Shown: positions 25,083 to 34,032 of the stretch, in pieces | How the letters are laid out: every line of letters begins with the position of its first letter | Numbering within the stretch: position 1 is the stretch's first letter | Source: Phycisphaerales bacterium | GTDB taxonomy: Bacteria; Planctomycetota; Phycisphaerae; SM23-33 | Reading direction: 5' to 3' | Length of the DNA stretch: 42,397 bases | NCBI GenBank assembly: GCA_003171235.1 | Contig: PMYM01000182.1 | Coordinates: forward strand, 1-42,397 | Position numbers and translations under genes: made by a program | The notes under the pieces: generated by a model | The model's input: only the letters and a program-made list of their open reading frames with translations | Told to the model about the DNA's origin: nothing | Database searches by the model: none

Positions 25083-27872
25083 TTACTGCTCCAGAAGGGT
25101 GATTGTGCCGCTTTTGCCGTCGACGCGGATCATGGCGCGGTCGGGGATGCGCTTGGTGGCGTCGGGGCAGACCACGGCCGGAATGCCGTAATCCCGGGCC
25201 ACGATGGCCCCGTGGGAAAGCACCCCGCCCTGCTCGACCACCAGGCCCCGGGCGTGCACGAACAGCGCCGTCCAACTGGGATCGGTGGAGGGGCAGACCA
25301 GTATGTAATCGGTGCACAGGTCGGCTGCCTGCGACGGTTCGAAGATAATGTGGGCGACGCCGCTGGCCACGCCGCTGGCGATGGGTTCGCCCGGCAGTTC
25401 CTTGGCCGATTCGTACTTGCGCGGCATGCCCACCTCCTCCAGTTCCTTGGAGTCGATGACGTCGGCCATTTCCAGCTTGCGGGCCGACTGGTAGCGGACC
25501 TTGCGCAGCTTGATCCGCTCCAGCATCCGGGCCTTGTCGGTCTCGAAGCCCTCCAGCTCATCCAGTTGCAGGTAGAAAACGTCCCGCCCTATATCCCAGC
25601 GGCGCGACAGTTCCAGCAACGCCTGCCGAATGAGTTCATAGCCCAGCATCAGGTAATGCTTGCCCGTCTCGCGATAGGGCAGCGTGGCCTGGGCCTGCTC
25701 CAGGTCGCTTTGAACCTCTTCCCTGAAGCTGGCGCCGCCCCACTGGGCCAGCAGTTCGGGCAGTTCTTTCTCCGATTCCTGGCGGCGCTGCACGTTGGCC
25801 TGGTGCAGTTGCTCGGGCGAGGTGACCTTGTCGTCCAGGTAGGCGCTCATGAGTTGCCGCAGGTAGCTGTTGTCCTCCCGGTAGCGCGGGCGAGAAAGCT
25901 CCATCTCCCCCACCGCCCGGTGGCCGTAGCGCTCGGTGAACTCCCCGAAGGGCATCTGGCCCTTGGCCACCTTGTACAGGTTGACGTTTTGTTCGATGGT
26001 GGAATCGCCCGGCAGCCCCTGGGTCAGGGCCAGGGTCAGGGATTGGCCCTCCCGCGGCCCCATCAGGCTGCACAGCCGGTTCTGCAGCGACGCCTGGGCC
26101 AGGCCGCCCAGGAATCCCGGCAGCAGCGACTCGCCGGCGAACTCGTCCATCACCACCCGCAGCCGGTCGCGCAATTCGGCTATCACCCCGGCGGTCGAAA
26201 GCGCCTGCAGGTCGGCCTGCCGCCGCCCCTTGACGTAATCCAGGAATGGCGGCAGCACCTGCTTCTCGAACCGCTCCACCGCCGTGGCGGGGATGCTCTT
26301 GAGAATCCTGCGGTTTTTCCGCATGCCCCGAATCAGCTTGACCAGCCGTCGAAGGAAATAGGCGTCGGCCTTCTCGGCGTCGAAACGCGTGGGCTCGGCC
26401 TCGATGGCCCGGGGGTTCTTGGCCAGTTCGTCGATGTCGTAAACCTTGGGGAACCCGTCCCAGAACATCTCCGCCGCCCGCTCCGGGTCGGCATAGACGC
26501 GCCCGCAAATCAGGTCCAGGAACCCTTCCTCCATCACCCGCCGGCTGGGCAGGTAGCCCAGGTCGCGGTAGAGCTTGCCGTAGCCGCCGCTGCCGCTCAT
26601 GTAGCGGCGGACGATGTCCCAGGTCATGGGCGTGGGGGCCGGCAGGGTCTCGCCCAGGTTGTGCTTGATCCAGACGCGGCGCTTCTTGCCCGCCAGTTGG
26701 CGCAGGCGGTAGATCTCCTCCTTCCGCCCCACCTCCACGTCCTCGGCGATCTCCAGCCCGCGCACCGCCCGGCTCTGCAGCAGCGCCAGCTTGCCGTCGG
26801 CGAAACCCCACTCGATGTCCATGGGCTTGCCGAAGAACTTCTCCACGTTCATGCTCATCCTGGCCAACTCGTCGATCTGCTGGGGGTCCAGCGAGAGGGC
26901 CTCGGCGTCGCGGGCCTTGACGTCTCCCATGGCCCCGAAGACGTGGTTCTTGCGCCCAGCCACGCTGCGCTTGACGGCCAGGCTGTCGCGGTCCAGCACG
27001 AACAGGTCGGGGTGGACGTCGCCGCTGACCACGGCCTCGCCCAGGCCGTAGCTGGCCTCGATGATCATCTCGTTGGCCGAGAAATCGTTGGGGTTGGTGG
27101 TGAAGACGATGCCCGAGACCTCCGAGGGGAACATGGCCTGGACGTTGACGGCCGTGCCGGAGAGCCCGCGGATGTCGTGCTCGCGGCGATACGTGATGGC
27201 CCGCTCGTTGTTCCAGGAGCGGAAGACCGCCTCGATGCACTGCACCAGCATGTCCCAGGGCGCCTGGGGGAAGGCCTTGCCCGTGCGCTGGGTATAGAGT
27301 TCCTGGTAGCGACGGGCCAGTTCCTGGCCTTGCTGGGCCGTCAGCGGCGGCTGCTTCTGTTCCTTCTGATGGCCGTGGCCGCCGGGATCGGCTTGCTCCC
27401 TGAGTTGCTTTTCGATGGCATGAAATTCTTCGCCCGGGATGCTCGCCACCGTCTTGCCGAACATCAGCGAGAATTGGGCGAAAACGCGCCAGAAACTGCC
27501 GGCGTCCGTATATTGGGCCATGGCCGGAGTAAGGCCGCAGTTCAGTAGCGTGTCCATCATGCCCGGCATGGAGGCCGCCGCCCCCGACCGCACGGAAACC
27601 AGCAGCGGCCGCTGGGTGTCGCCGAACTTGCGGCCGGCTTCCTGTTCCAGCCGCTGGAGATTGGCCCGCACCTGGGCCTCCAACTCCTCCGGCCAGCGCC
27701 CCCCGCTTTCCAGGAACATGCGGCAGCACTCGGTGGAGATGGTGAAGCCCGGCGGCACCGGCAGGTGGGCGTTGACCATGGCCGCCAGGCTGGCGCCTTT
27801 GCCGCCCAGGATCGTCTTGTCGTCGCCGCCTTCGGCTGAGCCGCCGCCGAAGTAATACACCCATTTCGCCAT
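25083..27872 (-). CDS. PEP/pyruvate-dikinase-like phosphotransferase (ATP-grasp plus swivelling His domain)
   Basis: 929 residues. The N-terminal 350 residues are the ATP-binding domain of PEP synthase and PPDK: GGKGASLAAMVNAHLPVPPG, SVRSGAAASMPGMMDTLLN, and EASYGLGEAVVSGDVHPD are recognisable. A large helical middle follows (about 400-820). The C-terminus is the phospho-histidine swivelling domain GGVLSHGAIVARDYGIPAVV, with the catalytic His near residue 885. The C-terminal PEP/pyruvate TIM barrel of PPDK and PEP synthase is missing. This matches the domain order of rifampicin phosphotransferase-like enzymes, which move the ATP beta-phosphate to a substrate held by the middle domain. The substrate here is unknown. 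ATG 27872 follows AAGGGAAG. It forms an operon with the EMC3-like membrane protein. Confidence 0.82.
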   Translation of the reverse strand: MAKWVYYFGGGSAEGGDDKTILGGKGASLAAMVNAHLPVPPGFTISTECCRMFLESGGRWPEELEAQVRANLQRLEQEAGRKFGDTQRPLLVSVRSGAAASMPGMMDTLLNCGLTPAMAQYTDAGSFWRVFAQFSLMFGKTVASIPGEEFHAIEKQLREQADPGGHGHQKEQKQPPLTAQQGQELARRYQELYTQRTGKAFPQAPWDMLVQCIEAVFRSWNNERAITYRREHDIRGLSGTAVNVQAMFPSEVSGIVFTTNPNDFSANEMIIEASYGLGEAVVSGDVHPDLFVLDRDSLAVKRSVAGRKNHVFGAMGDVKARDAEALSLDPQQIDELARMSMNVEKFFGKPMDIEWGFADGKLALLQSRAVRGLEIAEDVEVGRKEEIYRLRQLAGKKRRVWIKHNLGETLPAPTPMTWDIVRRYMSGSGGYGKLYRDLGYLPSRRVMEEGFLDLICGRVYADPERAAEMFWDGFPKVYDIDELAKNPRAIEAEPTRFDAEKADAYFLRRLVKLIRGMRKNRRILKSIPATAVERFEKQVLPPFLDYVKGRRQADLQALSTAGVIAELRDRLRVVMDEFAGESLLPGFLGGLAQASLQNRLCSLMGPREGQSLTLALTQGLPGDSTIEQNVNLYKVAKGQMPFGEFTERYGHRAVGEMELSRPRYREDNSYLRQLMSAYLDDKVTSPEQLHQANVQRRQESEKELPELLAQWGGASFREEVQSDLEQAQATLPYRETGKHYLMLGYELIRQALLELSRRWDIGRDVFYLQLDELEGFETDKARMLERIKLRKVRYQSARKLEMADVIDSKELEEVGMPRKYESAKELPGEPIASGVASGVAHIIFEPSQAADLCTDYILVCPSTDPSWTALFVHARGLVVEQGGVLSHGAIVARDYGIPAVVCPDATKRIPDRAMIRVDGKSGTITLLEQ

Positions 27873-28158
27873 AGTCACTTCCCTTGACGCTTCACCAGAG
27901 CGGCTGGAGGGGCGGCCTCGAGCGCCGCACCCCTTGCTCGCGCAAGTAAAGAACCTGGTCGCCGCGCAGCCAGGCCGGCAGGCCCACGATCAGGCCCTCG
28001 GGCAACCTCTGCTCCAGCCCTGTGCCACCAATATAAGCCAACTTTTCGCCCTTGTGGTAATCTATCCTTCGGGCATCAGGACTTAAACCGCCGAGATAGC
28101 CCAATGATTCGCCACAAATAGGTTGACTTCAGGCTTTCCGGAGAAGATTTTTAGGGCC
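27873..28158. other. Intergenic region between PEP-utilising enzyme and nagA-like gene
   Basis: A divergent spacer of 286 bp. No promoter stands out. The stretch CCTGTGCCACC at 28020-28030 resembles the end of the GGTGGCACAGG repeat family but has no partner arm. A 70-codon minus-strand frame with a TTG start (27892-28104) has biased codons over part of its length but no recognised homology, and may be a gene remnant. Confidence 0.4.
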
Positions 28159-29199
28159 ATGAGCGACTCACACGTTGTCCGCGCGACCGTTGGCGCGGGA
28201 GGCCAGGTGACTTCCGCCGCCGGGCCGGGCCTGGTGGATATCCAGGTCAACGGCTACGCCCAGGTCGACTTCAACGCCGACCCCGCCCGACTGGACCTCT
28301 CGGCCATCCGCCAGGCCTGCCGGAAGATGCGTTCTCGCGGGGTGGCCCGCTTCCTGCCGACTTTCACCACCGACGCCCTGCCCAACGTGCTGGAACGGCT
28401 GCGGCGCTTCGCCCAGTTCCGCCGCCAGGACGAGTTGCTCGAGGCGATGGCGCCGGGCTTTCACGTGGAGGGCATATTCATCAGCCCCCAGGACGGCCCG
28501 CGCGGCGCCCACCCGCTGGAGCACTGCCGCACGCCCGCCCAGCTTCCCGGCCTGCTGGACCAACTGCAGGAGGCTTGCGGCGGGCTGCTGAAGATGTTCT
28601 CCCTGGCCCCCGAACTGCCCGGGGCGTTGGAGGTCATTGCCGCCGGCGCCCGCCAGCGAGTGGTGATGGCCCTGGCCCATCACGCCGCCACGCCGGACAT
28701 AATCGCCCAGGCCGTCTCCGCCGGCGCCCGGCTCTGCACCCACCTGGGCAACGGGGCCCACGCCACCCTGCCCCGCAGCGACAACTATATCCAGCATCAG
28801 TTGGCCAATGACCGGCTCTGGGCCAGCTTCATCGCCGACGGGCATCACATTGTCTTCCCCGCGCTGAAGAATTTCCTGCGGGCCAAGCAACTTCCGCGCT
28901 GCGTCCTGGCCAGCGACGCCATGGCCGCGGCCGACGCCCCTCCCGGACGCTACGCCCTCGGCCGGACGCACGTGGACGTGGGGCCCAGCGGGCGGGTCAG
29001 CCTGGCCGGCACGCCCTACCTGGCCGGTTCATCGCTGACACTGGACAAGGCCCTGCTGAACGTGGCACGTTACTGCGACGTGACCTTTGCCCAGGCCTGG
29101 GAAATGGCCTCCACCCAGCCGGCCAAACTGCTGGACCTGAAGAACCTGCCGACCGTCAAGGTAACCGTCACGGAGGGGGGTTTTTCGCTACAGGAGTAG
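28159..29199 (+). CDS. nagA: N-acetylglucosamine-6-phosphate deacetylase-like amidohydrolase
   Basis: 346 residues. It would remove the acetyl group from GlcNAc-6-phosphate to give glucosamine-6-phosphate in amino-sugar recycling. Motifs in order: GLVDIQVNGYAQVDFN (the VQxNG form seen in enterobacterial NagA), FHVEGIFISPQDGPRGAHP with the metal-binding Glu at residue 104, ALAHHAAT and THLGNGAHAT with metal or substrate His residues, FIADGHHI, and LASDAMAAAD with the catalytic Asp at about 253. It is slightly shorter than usual (about 380) because the N-terminal beta-sandwich part is reduced. Variations such as THLGNGAH for THLFNAM leave some doubt about exact substrate. ATG 28159 is chosen because AGGG precedes it and the codons upstream are not conserved. 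No nagB is adjacent. Confidence 0.82.
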   Translation: MSDSHVVRATVGAGGQVTSAAGPGLVDIQVNGYAQVDFNADPARLDLSAIRQACRKMRSRGVARFLPTFTTDALPNVLERLRRFAQFRRQDELLEAMAPGFHVEGIFISPQDGPRGAHPLEHCRTPAQLPGLLDQLQEACGGLLKMFSLAPELPGALEVIAAGARQRVVMALAHHAATPDIIAQAVSAGARLCTHLGNGAHATLPRSDNYIQHQLANDRLWASFIADGHHIVFPALKNFLRAKQLPRCVLASDAMAAADAPPGRYALGRTHVDVGPSGRVSLAGTPYLAGSSLTLDKALLNVARYCDVTFAQAWEMASTQPAKLLDLKNLPTVKVTVTEGGFSLQE

Positions 29200-29285
29200 C
29201 CGGGGCGGCGCGCAGATTTCCCGAACCACTGAGGAATCAGCGTGCCCTAGCTGGCTTGACATGCCACCCGAAGTGAGGTCACAAA

Positions 29286-29321
29286 CATGGTCACGCGAAA
29301 AAAAGCGTGACCATGCCACCC
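29286..29321. repeat. Single hairpin of the CATGGTCACGC family
   Basis: CATGGTCACGC (29286-29296) and GCGTGACCATG (29305-29315) form an 11-bp stem around an A-rich loop, followed by CCACCC. A second ATGCCACCCG (29261-29270) upstream suggests it is the remaining half of a full element. It lies between the convergent nagA-like and DUF89 genes and could also act as a bidirectional terminator. Confidence 0.7.
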
Positions 29322-29344
29322 GGAGTCGCCCAGGCAATCCCGAC

Positions 29345-30412
29345 CTACTTCGCCACCGGGTCGAACTTGCACACGCAGTCGTACACCTGGCCGTTGACGC
29401 GGGCGGCCACGGTGGGGTCTTTCAGCAGGCAGAGCTGCACGGCATCGACCTTGAATTGCGTCTGGAGGTTGCTCTCGACGGTCCGGCCCATGCCCTCCAG
29501 GACCACCAGGTCGGCGTCGGCCGCGGCGGCGTTGAGCTCGTCGCTGACGCCCGAGAGGTCCAGCAGGGGCAGATCGTTGCCGGTGGAAACCACCTCGAAC
29601 AATCCGCCTTCGACGTAGCTGGCTAATTCCGAATCCTCAACCACCAACTGTTCCAGCACGGCGACGGTCTCGTCGGCGGTGATGTCGTTAAGGCTGGGCA
29701 ACTCGTTGGCGGCCAGCACCACGTGCACGCCGTGGGCGGCAAGTTGCCGGGCCAGGGGCATCACGCCCAGCACCAGGTCGCTGCCGGCGTTGTCGATGAA
29801 GACCACGGCCTTGGCCCAGGGGGCGGGGGCGGCGCCGGAGGTGGGCAGGGCCTCGGCCAGGCGGTCGAAATCGTCGATCAGCCAGGGGCGGGGTTTGACC
29901 TGGTCGAGCACCTGGTGGAAGTCCACCTTCTGCTGGGCGTACCCCAGCGTGGCCGGGCTGCCCAAGTCGAAGATGTTGCCGGCGAAGACGCCGCGGACCA
30001 GGTGTTCCCACCGCTGCTGCGTGGGCAGGGATTGCAGGTCCTCGATGACGCCGGGATAAAGTTCGATGGCCGAGCGGTTTTCGCGGGCCTTGATATGCCG
30101 GAAGGGGTCGTGCAGGGCGTTGTCGCGCAGGGCCTTTTCGCGCAGGCGGCAGAGTTCGATGACGCCCAGCCGGCCGTCCGTGACGGCCGAGCCCTGCCGC
30201 AGCGGCTCCAGGGACGAGAGGAACTGCTTGCGGGCCTGCTCGATCTGCCGGCCGAAATTCCGCCCGTACGCCCCCCGCGCCGATTCCAGGACCGTGGCAA
30301 AGTGGTCCTCGAACAGCTTGAGCCAGTACTGGCGCAGTTGTTGGTCCTGGAACAGGTCGGGGTCGCTAGCGTGATAGGCGTTGGCGTCGGCCAGAAGACA
30401 AAAGTGGGTCAT
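29345..30412 (-). CDS. DUF89 (ARMT1-like) metal-dependent phosphatase
   Basis: 355 residues of the DUF89 family, whose characterised members are metal-dependent damage-control phosphatases acting on phosphorylated metabolites such as 4'-phosphopantetheine derivatives or sugar phosphates. The C-terminal alpha/beta core shows AVVFIDNAGSDLVLGVMP, with the metal-binding Asp-Asn pair and following Asp, then HVVLAANELPSLNDIT and DLVVLEGMGRTVESNL, which closely resembles the DUF89 part of animal pantothenate kinase 4. The helical N-terminal half includes ENRSAIELYPGVI and VFAGNIFDLGSP. ATG 30412 begins MTHFCLLAD; no strong ribosome site is seen. It is convergent with nagA and has an inverted repeat 22 bp upstream. 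The physiological substrate is not deducible. Confidence 0.85.
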   Translation of the reverse strand: MTHFCLLADANAYHASDPDLFQDQQLRQYWLKLFEDHFATVLESARGAYGRNFGRQIEQARKQFLSSLEPLRQGSAVTDGRLGVIELCRLREKALRDNALHDPFRHIKARENRSAIELYPGVIEDLQSLPTQQRWEHLVRGVFAGNIFDLGSPATLGYAQQKVDFHQVLDQVKPRPWLIDDFDRLAEALPTSGAAPAPWAKAVVFIDNAGSDLVLGVMPLARQLAAHGVHVVLAANELPSLNDITADETVAVLEQLVVEDSELASYVEGGLFEVVSTGNDLPLLDLSGVSDELNAAAADADLVVLEGMGRTVESNLQTQFKVDAVQLCLLKDPTVAARVNGQVYDCVCKFDPVAK

Positions 30413-30434
30413 AAAGCTACAGCCGCCGAATCCC

Positions 30435-30474
30435 TGACGCGAAAACCCGTTTTGCCGCCGCGCCTTTCGCGTCA
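30435..30474. promoter_or_regulatory. Inverted repeat upstream of the DUF89 gene, possible operator
   Basis: Perfect 10-bp arms TGACGCGAAA (30435-30444) and TTTCGCGTCA (30465-30474) are separated by 20 bp. Arm centres lie 30 bp apart, about three helical turns, as for a repressor dimer pair. It could also fold as RNA. Confidence 0.35.
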
Positions 30475-30541
30475 ACCAGTCGCGCCGGCCTTAACCCGGG
30501 CAGCCGCGGCCGCCGTGGCCGCCCCGCCCAGCTAAGATACA

Positions 30542-32074
30542 CTATTGAACCTTCAAAGCCACCAAAGTCAAGTCATCCCTGCCAGTTTGCAGGCCCACAA
30601 ACCGCCGCATCTCCCAGAGCACGTGCTTGGCGATGCCCTCGGCCGAATCGCCCCTCCCCGCCGCAACCAGCGCCGCCTGGCGTACGCGACCCCGCCCGAA
30701 AGTCTCGTCCTGGAAGTTCATGGCCTCGGCCAGCCCGTCAGTATATACCAAGAGCACGTCGCCGCGCTGCACTTCGACGACCTCGTGCTCGAAATTCATG
30801 GCCGGGTCGATGCCCACCAGCCCGCCGCCGCAGGAGAGCGTCTGGGCCTCCTGGCCGCGGATCAGCAGCGGGGTTTCGTGGCCGGCGTTGCAGTAGGTAA
30901 GCTGGCTGTTGGGCATGTCCAGCACGCCGTAAAAAAGGGTCAGGAAATCCGACTCCTCGCTCTGCTGGTACATGTGGGCGTTAAGCGCGGCCACCACCCG
31001 CGACAGGTCGTAGATGTGGGTGACGTACGCCCGCAGGGCCGCCCTGGCCGAGGCCATCAGCAGCGAGGCCCGCACGCCCTTGCCCACCACGTCGGCCACG
31101 CAGATGCCCAGGTTGCCCTTGGGCAGCTCGATGAAATCGTAGAAATCGCCCCCCGTCTCGAAGCAGGGCACGTACACGGCGGCGATGTCCAGGCCGGGGA
31201 TGTGCGGAGGGCTGGAGGGAATCATCCGCCGCTGCACTTCGCCGGCCAGGCGGAGCTGCCGCTTCATGTTCTCGGCCTGCAGCGCTTCCTGGTACAGCCG
31301 GGCGTTGACGATGGCGGCGGCGGCCTGGGCGGCCACGCCCTTGATCAGCCCCGTCTCGTACCAGTCGAACTGGTGGGCCTCCTTGTGGTACACGCGGATG
31401 ACGCCCTCGACTTTGCCCCGGTAGGCCATGGGGGCGCACAGGGCCGAGACGATGCCCTCGCGCCGGGCCTCGCTCTGGTACAGGATGCGCGGGTCGTGGG
31501 TCTCGTCGGCTATGTACACGCACTCGTTGTTTTCAAAGACGAAGCGGTCGACCTGGCTGTCGGCCAGCAGGATTTTGCCCTTGGACATGTATTCCTGCGA
31601 CAGCCCGAAGGCGGCCATGGTCAGCAGTTCCTGGCGGTCCTCGCTGAGCACGCGGATGGAGCAGGCGTGGGCGCCGGTGACCTGCACCATGGTCTGAGCG
31701 ACGATCTGGGAGACGTCCTTCAGGTCGGTCCGCCCGTTGAAGGCCTCGGTCAGGCGGTACATGACCGCCAGTTCCTCCAGGCGGTTGCGGAGCTGAGCGG
31801 CCTGCTCGCACAGCCGGGTCAACAGGTCGCGCATCAGGCCCAGGCAGCGGATGGCCCGGGCGTCGGCCTGGCCTTCGACCAGGGCGATGGACCCGACCGG
31901 CTGGCCGTCCACCAGGATGTGCGTGGCGGAGTTGCCGGCGGCCTGCGTGCCCGGCCCGGCCAGCACCGCCCCGGAGGCGTCCAGAATCTGCACCGGGGCG
32001 TTGATGGCAATGGAGAACATCGAGGCCAACTGCCCCAGCGTCTCGCTCTCAAGATAATCACGCAAACTCTTCAC
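30542..32074 (-). CDS. GAF-domain PP2C/SpoIIE-type protein phosphatase
   Basis: About 510 residues in three parts. An N-terminal sensor-like region (about 1-90, SETLGQLASMFSIAINAPVQ and ILDASGAVLAG) resembles a PocR-type ligand domain. A GAF domain follows (about 120-265). The C-terminal SpoIIE phosphatase (about 300-510) has GGDFYDF, ADVVGKGVRASLLMA, YCNAGHETPLLI, YTDGLAEAMN and GRDDLTLVALKV, with the metal-binding Asp residues in place. Such proteins dephosphorylate anti-anti-sigma (STAS) proteins in partner-switching pathways. No STAS or HPK kinase gene is nearby. The start is uncertain: GTG 32074 follows a TATAGT box by 9 nt and fits the domain edge, while TTG at 32116 and GTG at 32107 are also open. 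Confidence 0.88.
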   Translation of the reverse strand: MKSLRDYLESETLGQLASMFSIAINAPVQILDASGAVLAGPGTQAAGNSATHILVDGQPVGSIALVEGQADARAIRCLGLMRDLLTRLCEQAAQLRNRLEELAVMYRLTEAFNGRTDLKDVSQIVAQTMVQVTGAHACSIRVLSEDRQELLTMAAFGLSQEYMSKGKILLADSQVDRFVFENNECVYIADETHDPRILYQSEARREGIVSALCAPMAYRGKVEGVIRVYHKEAHQFDWYETGLIKGVAAQAAAAIVNARLYQEALQAENMKRQLRLAGEVQRRMIPSSPPHIPGLDIAAVYVPCFETGGDFYDFIELPKGNLGICVADVVGKGVRASLLMASARAALRAYVTHIYDLSRVVAALNAHMYQQSEESDFLTLFYGVLDMPNSQLTYCNAGHETPLLIRGQEAQTLSCGGGLVGIDPAMNFEHEVVEVQRGDVLLVYTDGLAEAMNFQDETFGRGRVRQAALVAAGRGDSAEGIAKHVLWEMRRFVGLQTGRDDLTLVALKVQ

Positions 32075-32119
32075 AGCCCAACTACTATACAGAAAGCGAC
32101 TGGCCACAAAACCCAAATC

Positions 32120-32175
32120 TCCCCGCCGGCGGGGAATGTAAAGTGGGAGAAACCGCCCGAACGGCGGTCTCCCAC
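32120..32175. repeat. Palindromes upstream of the SpoIIE-type gene, including a GTGGGAGA family hairpin
   Basis: TCCCCGCCGGCGGGGA (32120-32135) is a perfect 16-bp palindrome. GTGGGAGA-AACCGCC / GGCGG-TCTCCCAC (32143-32175) is a second hairpin with the same core as the element at 8074-8212. They lie in the 262-bp divergent spacer between the phosphatase and MATE genes; the rest of that spacer shows nothing clear. Confidence 0.6.
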
Positions 32176-32336
32176 GGTTCTTCCGATTCTGCCTCCGGTT
32201 GGGGGGCTATAAGCTAAAGACTCTCTGAGGTCCCGCGGCATCATCCCCAACTTCCAATGAAAAACCCGAAGAACCAAAAGTCTGTCGCCCTCCGGGTGGA
32301 GCGACCTTAGAATCGTGAAAGAATCATCGGACAAGA

Positions 32337-33770
32337 ATGAACCAGGTGAATGACAAGATTGAATCCCGCGGATCGGCGGCGGAAGTGCTGGCCATGTCCT
32401 GGCCGGCCAGCATGGGCATGCTCAACCGCACCATCATGCAGTTCGTGGACGGGGTGATCCTGGCCCACACCGGGCCGGAGGGCGCCGGCCTGGTGGCCGC
32501 CCAGTTCCTGGGCACGCTGGTGGCGCTCATACCCGAAAGCCTGGCCACCGGCACGCTCACCGTGGTCAACACCTACGTCAGCCAGAACCTTGGGGCCGGG
32601 CGGCTCAAGCACTGCGGCCGGTACGCCCTGGCCGGCCTGCTGTTGGCGTTGATCGTGGCGGCCTGCGTCGCCCCGCTAGCGTTTTTCAACCAGCCGATCA
32701 TGCAGGGCATCCATCGCCTGCAGGACGCGGTGGGCGGCCGGGAAACCGGCGGCGAACTGGTCGGCATGGAGGCGATGTACTTTGCCTTCATGGTCGGCAG
32801 CATCGTGCTAACCTTGCCCACGCGCGTCCTGGAGCAGTTCTTCTACGGCATCAACCAGCCGATGCGCGTTTTCACCGCCTCGATCATCGCCAACGTCTTC
32901 AACTTCGCGGCCAATTACTGCCTGGTGCTGGGAAAGTTCGGCTTCCCCAAGCTGGGCCTGTTGGGTTCGGGCATAGGCACGGTGTGCGCCTGGGGGCTGC
33001 AACTGGCGATTCTGTCGGGCATGTTCTTTTCCCGCCGGCTGCACGAGCGGTTCGGCACGCGCGGCTGGCTGTCGGTTAAGGCCCGGGAGATAGTGGACCT
33101 GTTGAAGATCGGCTACCCGGCGGGCGTGCAGTTCGTCAACGACCTTTTGCCCTGGACGATTTTTACCAGCATCCTGGTTGCCTCTTTCGGGCCGGGGCAC
33201 CTGGAGGCCACCACGGTGGCCATGCGGTACATGTCGCTTTCGTTCATGCCGGTGGTGGGCGTGGGGGTGGCGGCGACGGCCCTGGTGGGCAAGTACATCG
33301 GCGCCGGGCGCATCGACCTTGCCCGCCGGCGGGCCCACGCCGCCCTGCTGATCGGCATGGCCTACATGGGCCTGTGCGGGTTGGCTTTTCTCATCTTCCG
33401 TTACCCGCTGGTCAAGTTGTTCGTCAACCCCGCCGGGCCCGAGGCGGCCCAGATCATCCACAACGCCAGCCTGGTGATGATCTGCGCGGCGTTGTTCCAG
33501 ATGTTCGACGCCATGGGCATCGTGTACGTCGGCGCTTTGCGCGGCTCAGGCGACACGCTCTGGCCGATGATCGCCACCACCACCCTGAGCTGGGGCTTCA
33601 CCGTCGGGGGCGGCTGGCTCATGGTCCGATACGTGCCCCAATGGACCAGCGTCGGGCCATGGATCACGGCCAGCCTGTACGTCATCGTGCTGGGCATCCT
33701 GATGGCCGTGCGATTCGAGGGCGGTTCATGGCAGAAGATCCGGCTGCTGGAACGCGCGGAAAAAGATTAG
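32337..33770 (+). CDS. MATE family efflux transporter
   Basis: 477-residue integral membrane protein with 12 predicted helices in two homologous halves of the MatE fold. These proteins export drugs, cationic toxins or metabolites in exchange for sodium ions or protons; some members act in lipid or polysaccharide export. The N-half begins VLAMSWPASMGMLNRTIMQFVDGVI (first helix), followed by a TLTVVNTYVSQNLGAGR loop. The C-half has KIGYPAGVQFVNDLLPW and VGVAATALVGKYIGAGR, the repeated GAGR turns being typical. A hydrophilic insertion of about 15 residues (DAVGGRETGG) follows helix 3. The start at 32337 is the only suitable ATG before helix 1, but the ribosome site is weak. It is divergent from the SpoIIE-type phosphatase. 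No regulator is linked. Confidence 0.92.
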   Translation: MNQVNDKIESRGSAAEVLAMSWPASMGMLNRTIMQFVDGVILAHTGPEGAGLVAAQFLGTLVALIPESLATGTLTVVNTYVSQNLGAGRLKHCGRYALAGLLLALIVAACVAPLAFFNQPIMQGIHRLQDAVGGRETGGELVGMEAMYFAFMVGSIVLTLPTRVLEQFFYGINQPMRVFTASIIANVFNFAANYCLVLGKFGFPKLGLLGSGIGTVCAWGLQLAILSGMFFSRRLHERFGTRGWLSVKAREIVDLLKIGYPAGVQFVNDLLPWTIFTSILVASFGPGHLEATTVAMRYMSLSFMPVVGVGVAATALVGKYIGAGRIDLARRRAHAALLIGMAYMGLCGLAFLIFRYPLVKLFVNPAGPEAAQIIHNASLVMICAALFQMFDAMGIVYVGALRGSGDTLWPMIATTTLSWGFTVGGGWLMVRYVPQWTSVGPWITASLYVIVLGILMAVRFEGGSWQKIRLLERAEKD

Positions 33771-33816
33771 CCGCGAACAACGCCAACATCGCCAACCAGA
33801 GGAATAAAGCATAGTT

Positions 33817-33955
33817 GGGCTGGCATGGTCACGCTGCTTTTCGCGTGACCATGTTTAGCCTCCAGCCACGGGAGATCCTTGCCTTCTTGGGCCTGCACAT
33901 AGGTCGCCGCGGTCTTTCATGGCCGCCGCACAAGACGCGGACGGGCATACCACCC
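33817..33955 (+). repeat. Composite palindromic element, copy A
   Basis: 139 bp. The left part is the CATGGTCACGC hairpin (33824-33834 with 33843-33853) followed by TTTAGCC. The right part is TTCATGGCCGCCGCACAAG then ACGCGG and ending CCACCC. The reverse complement of 39822-39958 has the same left and right parts, the same TTCTTGGGC.TGCAC centre and nearly the same length, with the rest diverged. The two copies are inverted and enclose the SIMPL, ileS and pilin-like genes. Confidence 0.85.
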
Positions 33956-33962
33956 GCCGTTT

Positions 33963-33997
33963 GTTTCGGCTTTCGTGCTTCGGATTTGGCAGTTTGG
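33963..33997 (+). repeat. Heptad array, TTTCGGC family (diverged)
   Basis: Five 7-nt units: TTTCGGC, TTTCGTG, CTTCGGA, TTTGGCA, GTTTGGG. The units are less similar than in the other arrays but keep the period. It lies 8 bp after composite copy A and 35 bp before the end of the SIMPL gene. Confidence 0.45.
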
Positions 33998-34032
33998 GGA
34001 TGTGGCTGGCGCGACGCCACGGCCGTGTCCGG

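Noticed and set aside
27892..28104. Possible 70-residue minus-strand gene upstream of the PEP-utilising gene
   Set aside because: It needs a TTG start, has no ribosome site or recognised homology, and partly overlaps a sequence like the end of a palindromic repeat. It is noted only in the spacer description.
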